From Phylloscopus collybita (Eukaryota > Chordata > Aves > Passeriformes > Phylloscopidae): a DNA stretch of 64,000 nt. The stretch spans positions 9,396,001 to 9,460,000 of the forward strand of contig JAJNNQ010000003.1 in the NCBI GenBank assembly GCA_027886175.1. The letters run 5' to 3'. This document shows positions 25,051 through 40,206 of the stretch, one piece after another (positions within the stretch are counted from its first letter, which is position 1; the number at the start of each line of letters is the position of its first letter). A program made the translations under genes and the position numbers. The notes under the pieces were generated by a model. It was given only the letters and a program-made list of their open reading frames with translations. It was not told where the DNA came from and ran no database searches.

Positions 25051-28000
25051 CTGTGTCCCTTTAAAGCTGTTTCTGAAGAGAAGACAAGCTGTGAGGCAAA
25101 TGTACTCCTCCACTTGACTTGGTATCAGCAAATTCTGACCCTGGACAGAATCTCACTGCAACATAAAGCACCAAGGGAATGTGGAAAAGAAGAAGGAGGT
25201 GACAACAACACAATTTTGCTCAAAGATTCCTGCAAATACACAGGCTAGGTTTTCAAACTGGGAAGGCTCATCTGTGAGCTCAAACTGCTATAAATCCATT
25301 TATTTGGGCAAGGAATCCTTCAATGCCGAGTTAGAAAGTGCAGATGGGACTGATTTCATATTAAATCACTATTACTGGCAGGAAATCCCAGGCTTCCATA
25401 TCGATCTTAGACTTTCAACAAGTTTGTTACAAAGTACATAAGGAAAATAAACCCGCTCAAGGAAAATGATCCTGCTCTCAGTTGCCTGTAATTTTGGAAA
25501 CTCACTCAAGCCAAGTTGCCCAGTTTGCAGCACTTGACACTGTGCTAGGCAGAGCTGCACACTTTGTCCTGAAGATGTTACACCTGAATTTCACACAGCT
25601 GGCAAGGCAAAGTCAAAGTGTGCAAAGAAGGCTGAAAATAGCAAAGCATGCATATGTGTTAAGGCAACAAACACAAATATCTGAACAATTTTCACATATT
25701 AAATATTTATCAAGTATTTTCGGTCACTCTGCTCCATAGCTATTAAAGAAGAGCATGCCAAAAAAACACACTTAGGCAGTTGTGGGAGGCAGGTGTCCCA
25801 GGACAAAGTGAGGGCGCATTTCCCCACTCAGAAAATGGGGATGATATTTGGTTTACATGCACAGGTGAAGATTAATGTTTTCAAATACCTCAAAGCATTA
25901 CCTCACCCTTGAGGTCTTATCAGAAACAATAACACATCAGTTAGGTTTCTACGAACAGAGGGAGGCTTTCTCTCTTCTTCCCACCCAGGGAACAAAAGCT
26001 TAACCACAGACCATGTTCAGGGTTTCAGAACCCCAGATTTCACAGCATGAACTCACATAATTAAAGACCAGCATTAGTTTATTTACAGCTGCTGCTTGAA
26101 ATCAAGACAGAATAGAAACAAATGTCACACGGCTGTAAAAAACAAAACACCAATTATTTTTTATGTTGTTGGGATAAAAAAATTATTCTTATTTCCACAC
26201 ACAAAGCTAACAGGCTCATCACTAAACAGAGCAATTATTGAATTCCTATTTAAAGATGACCTGAGACATCATTCAGTTGTATCAAACCTGGAAATATCAT
26301 TAGAACAGCAAAACATAAGCAAAATCATGAATGACTCCACAGTTATAACCATAGCATAGCTATCTCCTCATAATTTTCAGGCACTTACTAATAAGAAATT
26401 TTGACTATTTGGTTATCCATGTCTTTCCAAAATTAGTTCATACCTTGGACAAAACATTTAAAACCAAAATTTTAACTAGTTTAGAACCAAATTATCTGAT
26501 TCCAAAATGTTTATATAATGTCTATAATAATAATTTAAAAAAAAACCTCTTCCAGTTTTCATAAAAAATTATTCACTGAACTTGCCTCCAGCAGCAAAAC
26601 CAGTTCACCAAGGTGTTCTCCAGAACATTTCTGTGTGATTTTTTTCTTATTATGCCGCTTCATTGATAAATACACAATAGCAATGGTACCAAAAAACTGA
26701 TCTCTTTTAAAAAGTGAGCACAAAACCAGCCACAACAGAAAACATTCTAGAAGGAAAGAGAATCATCATTGGTCTGTCTCCAGGGAATTAATACCTACTC
26801 CTGCTGGAAGGCACAAAAACACCCACAGAAGGCACAGGTTCCACACATCCCTATCCTACCTCTGATAAAATGCACCCTTCCCAGAGTTACTTGTTTTTCA
26901 GTTGTGCTCAGCTGCCCCAGTCAGGACCAGGCACATGATGCTGAGTGCTGCACCAAGCCATACACAACATTGTGGATGCTCAACAGAACTTTTAGGAAGC
27001 TTCTTTCAAGATTGCACTTGAAGGGAGCCCATCTTAATGGAAGTTGAAGAAAACTAGGATCTCAAGACATAGTAAAGATGAGGGATGCTCAACATTTTGC
27101 TGAGGACTCATATTGCTGCAGTGTTTTTTCTTCTTCCAGTGAAAACAATCAGTATCACCAGGTTTCCTCCCAAAATGGGGCAGGGAATGACTGCTGGCAT
27201 TTGCGTCACCAGGATCTGCTCACATTACTCGGTGACGAATCTCATTAAACAGCAGCACCTCAAGCCAAGAGTCTATAGCTCAGTTTGTTTGCATTTACCT
27301 TTAGCAACATGGCACGCTTCATTAAATTTTGAAGCAGTGTTTATTAGAAGAGTAAAACGCATCAGCATCCACCACCGGGCTCCTCAGCTTATTTTCATGA
27401 CGTCAATATTCAGGTTTATTTAATCCAGTGAAAATATACATTGATTGAACATGGTCTCTGGGCATCTCCTGCAGCACTGAAAAATGGTGTAAATCAGAAT
27501 GGCATATTTTTACTGTTTTCCTTCAGAAATAGATTTACCACCACCCTAAAAACGTCTTTCCCAGTGGTGGGAAGGGCTGGCCACTACCGAGTTCCCTGCT
27601 TCTTGATGCCAGGTACCTTCTGGTCTCTTTTTTCCTGCCCAGCAATGAATGCTGTTCTGTCAAAAGCTTTTCCACAGAACGAATCAGAAGTTACACTCAA
27701 TTGTTATAACTCAATTCAAAATGTAATGCAGGACATGGGACTAATACTGGGGGTTCTGTTGTGCTACTTCCTTACAAGCTGAGTTTTGTTAACAAGAGAT
27801 TTCAGTGTATACTTCACCTGTGTAACCTCAACTTACAAAGCAGTTTTCCTTCTTTCTCTCAAAAGTCATTAAAAAGTCTTACTTGAGCTGAGATGTTGTA
27901 CACAAGTTCTCTGCCAAGAACAAATTTTTACAACTTAGTTTTAAGCTCCTTTAAAAAAAAAATCCAGAAATTTATAATGGAAACACTGACAGTGCCCATA

Positions 28001-31000
28001 ATCACAAGTACAGAAACTTTATTGCAATAGGTAGTTTGCATTCCATCCAAAAAGAAAAGAAAAGTTGCTCTCTCAACCAAATTCCACATGCATTCTGTAA
28101 GAATGGCCAATTATGAGATCAGTAAAAACAGGTGCAAATAAAAAATACTGGGGATTTAAACACTGATGATGGCAGCATAAAGCCATCACCTTGGTCATTA
28201 AACTCTGATTGCGCAAGAGAGGTTTTTTTTTAGAAAGTCTTGAATTACTTTATAACTCACTTCTCCTGGGCAAACTTTTCTCCTAGTGACCATCACAGGC
28301 TAACTTGGCAAATCTTTGAGTCATGCTTCCAAGTCCTAACAGCTTGACCATTCCCAGATATTAGTAATACAGGATTTATATTCAGTTTTGTCAATTATGT
28401 CTCTTGGTTTAGCCTGATGAAGCCCACCACTACACATGTGCAGTTCAGTCACACAACAGCCAGATATGCCCACTGACAGACTACACCATACAAAAAAAAC
28501 TTAGGATCCTGAGTTCTCCCCTCTGCCTCAGGATACCTTCTGTGTGCCAGTAGGAAATGGGTGGCTGCACACTGCAGCAAACTGCTCTCACAGGCTATGC
28601 AAAAGCAGTGATGAGCTCCCTACATCACTGCCCAGAAGAGTTAGCTGTATCTCAGAACACATCAGGATTCACCTTTAGCAATACATTCCTCACAATATTC
28701 TGAACACACTTCCAATTCTCTTAAACATGCAGCAAAGACTGAAACATAAAATGCAGAAATACAAGAAAAATTATGCACTTCATTACATTAAAAAGGTACA
28801 GAGCCAAGGTGCTAATGGGTCACGTGGGGAAGCAGAACAGCATCAAGTCATGTTAAGCCCATCCAACACACTTAAAAAATAAATCTGAGAATCACAAAAT
28901 TCAAGAATCACAGCTCAAAAACATGTGACTGTGAACCAGCCTTGACACCTGCTTATGTCATTAGTAAAATATTTAATATATGAAAAACACTGGGTTTTCA
29001 AAAGTGCCTTAAACAGCACCAAAATGTGTTAGTCATCCAAGAAGAACTCTCACTTGAGCACTGGAAATTACAGAACAAGGAAAGCAAACCAAATCTTTAC
29101 AAGGAAGCCAGCTCAAATGCTAAATCTGGACTGTGCTACCTGCAAACATCCATCACCAACAACGACAGATTGCTAGTCCTTTTAACCAGAAAGGAAAATA
29201 CTATCTCTCCCCCACAGTACATTGTGTACAATTATTGGATCTGACAAAGGCAGCTACACTGGGCTTTCAGTATGTTCATTAAACAAGCCCAGGAAATTCA
29301 AAGCTGCTTCATACAGATCAAATGAACTCAAAGCAATCTTCAATTGTTCAGTCTTTCCCTCTGGGTGAAAGTAAGTATAGGATGACATTTAATAATTTTC
29401 ATTACCTAGAAGTAGTTATCTGAATAATATTTAAGAAGTTAAACTGTAATACAGTAGATGTGTTAATGATAAATTGTTTAAGCAACTTAACTAAAGGAAA
29501 AAAGCATCCAGCAAAAAAGGCAAGCTGTTTCAAAGAATGAAGAAAGTAAATTTATGTTCATTACAACTATTTAGATATAAATTAAATAAGCTGATTCCAC
29601 AAAAACTCCCCCCATATAACTTAAAAGATCTTCAGAAGTATATTCTTGAAACTCCACAAGTGACAGCACCAAATCTCAGTTTCACTTCATCTCAGGGAAG
29701 CTTGGAAAGCAGCCTCTGGAAACAGTACTGCTGCTCTGCAACTCACCACTGAGTTTACATTTATCTTGTTAAGAAAGAAAAAAATTAGCCCCTTCATACA
29801 CACATACTTTTAAGATAACAGGATTTTCTTCACAGCTTCAAGTTAGGCACTGAAATACTTTGTTATGATTAGTTTTATCACATTGAATCCAAATGCTCTG
29901 GATTATTAACCAACTCTTCTGACAGGTCTCCAATAATGAAACACACCATACAGCTTACACTGACTCACCATTCACCTTAGCTGATAAAACAGAAAAGGAC
30001 GATGGGCAAAATCTCAGAGTCTACCCACAGTCCACAGCTTTAGGAAACCCCTTTCATTTGCTTTCTCACCAGCAAAAGTGAGAAACAAAATATTTGTTGG
30101 TTTTAACATGGCAAACTTCACACTTGCCTGCTCCCATTCTACCCATCAATGACAGGTACCATGTCTAAGACTATCAGCACCCAAAGCACCTACGCTGTTT
30201 TAAGAACTAAGGACACGTGAAAAGCAAGTTAATGCCCTCTCAAGTAAAACATTAAGTCCACCACTTCCTTGTTGCTTAAAACCTCCTTCAAGTCCCTGCC
30301 TTGTTTTGAAATACCTGTTGACCCTTGAAGCTAATTTGCTGGTTTACCATGTGCCCTGCTACAACTGTGCCATAAGACCATTATCAGAAAAAGAAAACAC
30401 TTCACACAGCAGTTTGTCCTTAGGCTGCTGAGGATCCAAACTGAAATCCCGCTGCTCCGTTTGGGACCCACGTTACCACTTCCACAGTTTGGCCACACTG
30501 GGCTCTGGCACTGAGGGATAGAGGATGTGCAAAGACAAAGTCAGTGAAGGAAGTCACAGAGGGATGGAGATTGGCAATGTGAAGGTTGAAACTTGCACTC
30601 TCACCTCAGTTTACCCATCCTCACCCACAGACTGTGGAAAAAAGTACTTTATAATCCCTTTACAATACTGCAATTACACAGCACTCGTGTCACTCAAATG
30701 ACATGAGGAAGTTGCATGAAAGGCATTGGGAACAGCTGCATTTCTTGCGCTCAAGAAGCTCTAACAAGTTGGGGAATACTTGTTCCATTCCTGCAACACC
30801 CCTTTCCAGAAACTAGCTTTTACAGTCCCTGATCCAAAACAAATTAAAAGGGACACAAGGTACACAAAATCATCCGGTGATAAGGGTTTGTTCACAGCGA
30901 AACAATCGAACGGAAGGATTTGTCTCGCTAAACATACAAAAGGTTATCGATAACCCACCAGTTCACACCAAGTCTTCCAGCTCCAGGGAGGGACCATTCC

Positions 31001-34000
31001 CACCCCACAACAAGCACCTGTGCTGCCAGCCATAAGCAGACACGGCCAGGCACCTCCACCAAAGGCATCCTTCCCCCAAGGATTCAAACATTCAAACCCT
31101 CCCAGAGAGGCTGCTGCAGAACAAAGGCTACTGGCAACCCAAACTTCACACCAAGTGCGTGATCAAACCTGCTTCCTTGTAAAATATTAACAGCACTCCA
31201 CCAAAATAAAACTAAGCAAGTTCTCAGTTCTTAACTAATAATTTTCCTTCTAATTTGACCACACTGTAAAGTTGCCTTAAAACCTCCCACAAGTTATTTC
31301 ATGGCACCTTGCAGAGTCCTTGGAGTACAATTAAAATCTTCTACCCAAGTTCTGAGTTTGAATGGCTTTCATAATTTCTTAACAGAATATTACTTTATTT
31401 GTCTAACACAATACATACACCCGCAATTTATCAAACCTTTAGTCTAGGCTTGTTAAAAATAAAGCCAATACTTCAAAAACTGGATGAAAACCAGTTTCAC
31501 TTCTCAGATCATTCAATTGTGTGCCACTTATTTTATTCTCTCATCATGACTTTATGAGTTACTCCCACCAAATTACACTGCAAATGACACCGAGGAAAGC
31601 TATGAATTTGTAATTGAAGGATGCAACTCAGACATTTAACAGCTTCAAAAATACCAAGAGTATTCAACAATGAGCCAGGATCCATGAGCCCTACAAGCAC
31701 TGAGACCTTACCTAGAAGAAAAACAGAAAGCTGCTATGGTGCTTTGAATTTAGGGGTTAAGATAAATTAATACATCAAACAGTCTCACTATAGAAACTTT
31801 CTCACCTGTATATATGCAACAAGTCATATAAAACATATGGATATTGCAACTGAGGTACTGTGAAACAAGCATGCTACAGTCCTCCCAATACAAAAAGAGG
31901 TCTGTCTTTGTTTAATGGTAAAACACTGAATTTGTAGTAGTTTAAAGTTAGCACAGCATTTGAGCTCGAAACCTTGCAAGCTTCAGTTAATATAACTATG
32001 CATTGTTTAGGAATTTAAACCACTGTTATTTTCTTGGAACAGTCGAAAATTGCCACCCAAATACCAGTGTACTCTTGACCTTCACAGGGAGTGGCTCACT
32101 CCCATCTAACATGCCAACAACAGCTCAGGATGAAGTTTCCCCATCACTGACCTCACGTGCTCATCTATCATATCAACACTGTCACGTGCATTTGTGTGAT
32201 CTACTAGATCCTAAAGGCATCCACCTCTAATGAACATTAACTTTTCCAAGTCAACCCCCAAAAGTTTAAACACCTCCTAAGGACTGCAAATGTTTATTTT
32301 TCTTTTCCTCCCCTCATAGCCAAGTGGAAGTACACGTGTCAAGATTCCACCCTGCACTCACCAGCTGCAGTCTCACAGTAAGAGAAAATTCTTCAGGTAA
32401 GTCCTTCCACAGGTACAACATCATGAAATGAAACCATTTCAACACACAGAATTTTACTTTAATTTGAGAAAAATCACAGAGTAGACTTACCAAACTTTGT
32501 CCACAAAACACTGACTTCAAAACAAACTTCTTAGCTCAGTTTTCTGCCCCAAACAAGCTTTACTGTAGACCTGCACTTACTTCTCTAATCTTGTAACACA
32601 GAAAGGCTGACTAACCTCAGCTGTAACTACAGTGTTAACACATACATAAATATCCTGTAATGTGTAATGCATTAAGCCATGATTTAAACATTCTTCAGCA
32701 AAAATTTAAAAAAATAATCTCTGTCTACATTCATTTTCAATTATCAATGATACACAAATAGCTCACTCATTTATTTTGTATTTACTTCTGCACAGTGAGA
32801 ATATCAGAGAAACTGTGCTGGAAAAAATATGACAATTTTGGGGTAGAACTTTTTTCACAACCATGGAACAAAAACAATTAATGCTTGGGAGGGCATATTT
32901 TTTATTGTGAAGAAAAGGTTATGTATTCATGGTAAAGAAATAAAGCAACTTCCCCTGGCATATCATGGGGAAGAACAGCGATTTTGCTAAGACATTACTT
33001 TTCATTTCAGAGCTGAGGGGATGCAACAAAGGCAGGAAGATATTCATTCCCATGCTGTTCTGACTAACCCTGAAAAACAGACCTGAAAATTTTTAAGAGG
33101 TGGCAGCAACTAATAAACACCTGTGGCAAATTTTAAATTTAAAGTTGATGTTTTTCATCATTTGTTTTTTCAGTAACATAACCCTATAATGTACAGTACA
33201 TCCAGCTATGGATTCAGCTGGAAAAACATTTTACACTAGAAACAGTCAACAGAGTTTGAACAAAGAGCATTTCCTGGGGCGTCTTGCTAGCCAGGACATA
33301 GGAACCATGCTACACCCTCCTCACATCTGCAAAGGGGAAGAAGTTTTTTCTTTAACAGACTCAAGGACACAGAGCTGCTTATTAGAGGCAAGTATTTTCT
33401 CTCATCCTGGTCCCTCACCTCACCCAAGCAACATGGATCAACCTGTGCAACCAGCTACTTTTATGCAAGAATTTAAGACTAAAGCACAGTGCAGGGCATG
33501 GCACTGGGGCCAGGAGGAGGGGTAGGAGGGAGCACACCCAGCCTGCTGGGAAGCAGAGGTGTTGAGGCAAGTCGATGAAGACAAAAGTATCCGGATGTCA
33601 AGCATCCGAAAGAAGAGTATTTAACAAATACTCAGTGCTTTCTAAAGTAATCAATCCTGAGCTGGTGAAACCACAGTGTTTAATCAGAGGGCGATGTGCC
33701 AGTGTTGGGAGCTCTATTTCCTAATACCTCAAAACCCTGCACAAAGAGTTATGTATATTTTGCTGTCTGTCATTTTGTACAACGCCCTTCCCTCAAGCAC
33801 CAGTCCTCAGAATGCATCAGACATTGTTAGAGGAGATTAATTTAACTGCAGATGATTTTTTGATTATTTTTTCCTTTCTTTCACAAAGCACTTAACAGAA
33901 ATCAATGCTTGGGAACTGGAGCTCTGAAGCACAGTATCTGTTTATTTGTGATCATAGCAACTAATTGCTCAAAGACAAGCCTCAGGCCCCAGGACCATTC

Positions 34001-37000
34001 CCATGTCACTGAAGTTGACTGCTGCAATGATGTGCCATTCATCCCCCAAAACAGTGTTGTTAACCTGCTTGAGTGGATTTGCTGGTACAGAGGCCAGACA
34101 ATTGGATAACTGACCACTGGATAATGCTGACTCCTTCAGTGGCAAAAAGACAATGGCGGGAAAAATAAAAAACCAATTCTGACATGTGGTAGTGGTTTTG
34201 TTAGCAAAAAGTTTGCCCAAGGTCTCAATCAGCTCACAGGAAATTCCTGTGTAGCTGGAGACACTGCCCTGACAAGGCCAGCCTTCCCCTCCCAGCTTTT
34301 CCTTTACTTGACAGCCACGGCTGCCACCACACCTAGTCTTTGGGCTCCGTTATATCAGCACTGATAGGAGTCACCCCATGGGAAAGTAGGATAGTGGGGC
34401 TGATGTCAGGTACCATGAAGAGCATTTTCCTTTTCTGCTTCACAACTTTTGAACCTTACAAAAGGGGAGCCATCCGCTTCTATGCTTTTTTTTTTTTTGA
34501 GTTCCTACAAATGAATTTTAACAATGCATATCCTGCCAGGAAACGTTACCATGCATTAGTGATAAAGCATTAGATAAAAAGGTAAATTAAGTTTCCAAGA
34601 CACGAATCTCAGCTGATAAACATATTACATCCACAGCTCAACAACTGTGCAGAGAAGAAAAGGAATAAAGCATTTTAGAGAAAGCTTCAGGAATTTTTTT
34701 GGAGGGGGGAATCAGGAAGAGTAGATAAAGTAATACCATTCTGTCAAAATACTGCTCAGACTATGCATGAAGCACAGCTATGAAATTAAACCAGATTAAA
34801 CTAATGGCCATCCATTAACCTTGGGTATGTCTATATGGTACAACACAGACCTGAAGAGGAGCTCAGGCACCAGATGTCTTGCCAACACAGCACTCGCTCA
34901 TGGCACCAGCTCCCTGCTCAGCTGAATAAACAAACTAAAGCCATTTGTTCTCCTCCAGTGGTGATGCTGCACAGCTCTGCAGTCCAGGAGGCAGCAACTC
35001 TGCTCCCAGCCAGGTGATACAGCTGGGCACAGTCACCAGAAAGGAGTGCTGGGACATTCCCTCTGGATGCTGCTCTAATATGGAAATACTGCAAGGAAGC
35101 TGCCTCCCTAACACCAGCAAGTAAGGGACAGCTGCAAGACAAAGGCTGAAGGGAAAGGCATTGCAAAGCTTTGCAGTTGCCAGACTGCTCTGCCTAGAGA
35201 ACGAGCCTAAAGGTCAAGGCAAGAAAGAGATTGCTCAAATGGGCAGCAAGCTGTTCCCAAGGCAGTTGGGCTGCACAGGGCATATTGGTCCCACAGGATT
35301 GTCAGACAGAGCTGGGCTATGCCCAGAGCTGTTGTTCACAGACCCTTCAGAGAGGATAAGCTTGTCAAGGGATAAGCTCCCAGACTCTCACCAAAGGGAG
35401 AAGAGCTAAGAGTCCAAACCTAAACCAGACCATCACAGCAGCTGTAGTTACTGCAAGAGGCTACAGCTGCAAATCTGATCTTCACAGAAGAAAAAAAAAA
35501 AACAACCTAGGCAATCTGACATCAAAAGGGGTGATAAAACCTGGAGGAAATTTACTTTACTGCAGAAAAATTCAAGGAGGGCACCGAGGTGAGTTACCTA
35601 GCTACTGTCCTTGGGACTTTTACCAGAACTCCCCACACCCTGAACCGTCATTAGGTCAGGAAGAAAGGGAAGCTGCTGAAATACTCCTTCCACTTCACAC
35701 AAGTCCTTTGGACTTTCCCCAGACAGCACCAACCTGGCAAACATTACACCATGAGGGATTTAAAGAGATCACAAGAAGAGAGATGCCAGTTTCTATAGAG
35801 CTTGCCAGCAAAAGTAGCCAATGCTCATTCCAACAAACAAGCCAAAAGCAAGGAGACTGAGAAGAAAAGACATCCTGGCAGCTAATTAGTGAAAGCACTA
35901 CAGTCAGGAACTTCCAAGCACCAACAAGAACTAAGCAGGATATACAACTTTATGTGGGATTTTTTTCAGACAGAACAGAGAACGTGTCTGGGGAATTCTT
36001 CACCAGTCACTTTTTGCGACCAAAATACACAAGCACTAATTAGATCATGCCAAGTCTTCATTTTCACACTTCCAAAGCTGCTCAATTAAAAGTATGTGTT
36101 TTGGCACTGCTCTCTGTTTCAAAACAATTTAGACAAAGCTAAAAACAAAGAAATGCTTCAACCCCAGGAGGTGACACAGCTGAAGATAGATGAATCAATA
36201 GCATACTGGAAAACATAAAAACTCATAAGCAACATAGACAGACCTACTTTCATGAAGCAGATATTGCCTGATATGACAGAATACAGAAAACAAAAATAAA
36301 CCAACAATGAGAAAGAAATAAAAACAGTGAGAAAGGAAGCAAACTCTGCCTTTTTCAGCCAAGTTGGTAGATGAGCTCTGCCTTGCAGTATTTTCTTAGA
36401 TCACTACCAATACTTTTTAAAGAGCCTCCAAGTACTTAAGGTTGGGATAAAAACTGGAAAGTGCAGGTAGAACCTTGGACCTTCAAAAACCCACACCAGA
36501 TGTCTTGTCAGCGAGCACATGCTGAGGAATGATGTCACACTCACAGCTACTGAAGCTGTGAGGAGTTTGTGGGAAAAGATAATCAAGAGGAAGTTTAATT
36601 ACTCTTTCAGTGTTTTGAGTGGCACTTTGTAAATAAGAAACTTGATTCAAAGTATCAGTTGCAATTCTTCAAGATGCTACAGAGACTGTCTCAGCTACAG
36701 GTTCCAGGACATTGGTTTGTGTATTGAAGGATAATACCAAATAACAAGCAAGAAAGTCTTCCTGTGTTAGCAGTGTTAAGAAAATTGCTATTGATGCACA
36801 GAAGTCACTGACCACCACTGCATGATAGTGCACCCAGACCAGACTCATTCCCAGTTCTTGTGAAGTGCACAGCAGTTAGGATACAAGCTTCAGAAATCTG
36901 AGAAGGGATCCCCCTCATAGCAAGTAACATCACAAAGCCAGGCCAGGAGAGAGTGGGAGGCCAGGAGATCTCCTCAACCTGGCTGCACTTTGCCTCATCT

Positions 37001-40000
37001 GGAAGAAGACACAGGAACAGTAGAGAAGGCACAAGCATTCCAGCTCTCTGAAGTAGCAGCATGCTGACTCAAAAAACCTACCTACTGTCAGACTGCAAAC
37101 ACCTTTATCTTAGATGACTACAAATTACCAACAACAAATTTAATGCATCCCATCCCTGATGACAAATATCCTTCTTATCTCCAAGAACCACGTGGTTATA
37201 AATGAGGTACCACATCCTACCCCAAAGAACCTGTTGCAGAAAAATCCCTGTCACTCTTCCAGCTGCTACAATTCTTAATTTACATAAATCACCTCTATTT
37301 TAGATTCCTTGTCCCTCTGATTTATGGCCTTAAGAAAAACAAACATGAGTTAAGGAAACAAAGGAAGAGTTAATGAGCCAACCTCAGCAGCTCTGACCAC
37401 ATGTAAATACTGCAGCCAATTGCTGTTTCTCTGACAGCCAATAACAAGAGCAAACATGCAAATAGATATGTAACACTTTTCCTATTCTTCAGAACTTAGG
37501 GATACAATCCAAAATCACATCACCTCCAGACTTAAAGATCATCAGTTTTTAGTGTCGTAGCAGCTCCTCATTTCACAGCTATCAAGCTAAATTAGGAATA
37601 TAGCCTCCTTAAAAAAAGAGTACGACAATCACTGTACCAAGTTTAGGCCAGATGAGACTTTTAGTATCAGTACACCTGATTTAAACTTATTCCTAATTAT
37701 GCAGATCAGAAAGAAACTCAGACTACAGAAAATCTGGACAGTCTCTCAAGAAAACATTTATACAAAGTTAAGTGAGTTTAATGTGCATGAGTTTCTAAAA
37801 ACCAATCCCATCACAAGAACAGGTATCCTGATTCTTAAAAGGTGCAGGCTCCAAATACTCATGTGATATCACCAAATAAGTCTCCAAACTGGCAAAAAAC
37901 AAACAGTTCTAAGAAATACTAATTCCACAGGAACCAAGAACTAAAAAAAGTCCAAAATGATAGTGGTTATATAAGAGATTGGATTAAGAATAATCTACTG
38001 TGATGTGTGCATATTTACAGAAGACTTGGAAGAACAGAGTTTAAAACAATCACTTGAAGAAAAGTTAGTTCTTAAAGGAAACAATTTGCTGTACTAGATT
38101 ATTATGTGACCAAGAAAAAAGCAGTGAGCAGGAGCAGACATCAGGTATTCAATGTTGGCTTGCCTCCTCTTCTAAAGTAAGATCAGATGCCCCAAGAGCA
38201 CTTCCCTCAATGCAAGATGAAGCTCTTTGAGTAACACACACTGAAATTTAGCAGTATCTCACACAGCCTGAACTCACCCCATCTGCTATTATTACACTGG
38301 GGATGTAACAACTGACCACATGTCATGAATGATTATTTAACGTTTAATTGTTCACCTAAGAGTAACGTTTTTTATCTTATTCTGTGCCTGTGCAGCCAAA
38401 CCACAACTGCAATGTGACTCTGTCTGCGCTGGTAGGACAGGATGCAGACAGTCAATAAAAAGAAGTTTGTCTTCCTACCTAACCAAACAATTTGCCTTTT
38501 AATATCACTCTTACTCAGCACAGAAGGAGGAAGAATAAAGAGAATATTAGGCTGTTCAAAAAATCTGTACTGTACCTTTCTTGTGATTTTATTATTCAGG
38601 ATCCTGGTTTTGGCTTTACCATCAGAGGGACAGAGGCAGGAAAGGCCCTTCTCAGGAAGGCAAGGTTATTTGCAACGTCCAAAAGGCTGGTGTTTCTGCC
38701 TCCTTGTTTTCCACATGCAGGGGGGGCAAGGACTGAATACAGCACTGGGTCATGGCAATCTCACAGAATCCAGATCATTACAGTAATTATACCATTATAC
38801 ACCATAAAAAGCATGCCAGTGCTTGCTATGAAAACTGTGTTAAGATGCCAGTTGATTCACTTCAAGTGATATTTGATTAACAGAACGTGATAATGACATC
38901 TGCAAGAAAGCAAATGCAATGCCACATATGTCTCAGTGCACAGCACTTTCTACTCTCCCAGCTCCTCTGCTACCCATCCACTGCATTGCTACTCCATACC
39001 CAGCCAGTTTGCAGCTAAGCAAAGCCTGGGAAGAGCCATGCCAGCTCACAGCAAAGGCCCAGCAGGCCCAGCAGTGTGGAACAACATGTGGCCATCCAAA
39101 GAATGGCACAATTAGAAAGTTAGCATGTAATGAAGCTTTTCCAGATTCCACCAATTTGTGGTTTGGGGATTTGCCAAGCTGGGGAGGGATATGCACGCAC
39201 TTGTGTGTGACCATCAACTTACCGCCCTCGTTGTAAAGCCTACAGCAAAACAAATTAAAAAAACAAAACAACTGCCCTTTCTCCCTTACAGCATCCATCA
39301 ACCTTTTAGATTTGCTAGAACTCTGCTTTTCTGGACATCTTCCTAGCTGGCTTCTTAGGCTTCCCACTTTACTCCTGAATATCATGAATTACACTTGAAT
39401 GTTTTTAGTGTGCCAGAAACACTTACTATTTCAATAATGACTTCTCCAGAAGTCTTTTTTTTTATTATTATGAATGTAATGTTTCCAAACAACATTCTTG
39501 ATTGTTAGACTCAAACAGTGTTGCTGTGATAACCCTCTAAGAACCTCATCTCCTCCTGAGTTACTGTTATCCTTACATTAGCTGCAAGATTTTGAGAAGA
39601 AACTGACTCTCAGAAGAATTTGGTTGAAATGAATTATTATTCAGCAGGGCAAATCCAAAGCTAGCATCCCCTCTGGACAACTAATGCTTCATAGGTTTTC
39701 ACCAACAGTGGGAGGCAGTGACTTGCCAGGATACATAGCTCTGTTCAAACTATACGTGGTGATATTTGTGATGACTGCTTAAATCAAATTGTTCCTTCTT
39801 CACATTTGTTTGTAATTATGCCAACAACAGTCACAGCTGGGAAAAGTGAATTGTACTTTATGTCTTCTGTACAGAAAGTGTTTAAATATTTATCTGTGAT
39901 GTATGGCTCAGAAGAGGCAGCTTGAAGATCTGCTGCACTGTATTGCATCTGACAGCTGAGTGTTGAACAGAACATGTGCTTTCATGAGCTATGAAGCATT

Positions 40001-40183
40001 ACTATTTCTATCACTGTTGGACACTTTGTGACTAAAAGGTTGGACCCATTATCCTATTATCCAGCAACACACACTACCTAATAAACAGCTCTATATCCTT
40101 GGCCTTAGAGACCTTCTGTCAAGATCAAAAGAACTGGAAATTGTGCAAAGTAGTACTGTAAGCTGACAAGGAAATTATTCATA

Positions 40184-40206
40184 AAACAACAACAACAACA
40201 ACAACA
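40184..40206. repeat. AAC trinucleotide microsatellite
   Basis: About seven tandem AAC units lie in the large intron. This is a simple repeat with no coding role. Confidence 0.95.

Noticed and set aside
28890..28916. GAATCACAAAATTCAAGAATCACAG resembles the terminal microsatellite of CR1 on the minus strand.
   Set aside because: No CR1 body adjoins it, and the match is too short to support a call.
38933..39385. A 150-codon minus-strand open frame.
   Set aside because: No homology is recognised; it overlaps a plus-strand open frame of over 100 codons, and neither looks protein-like.
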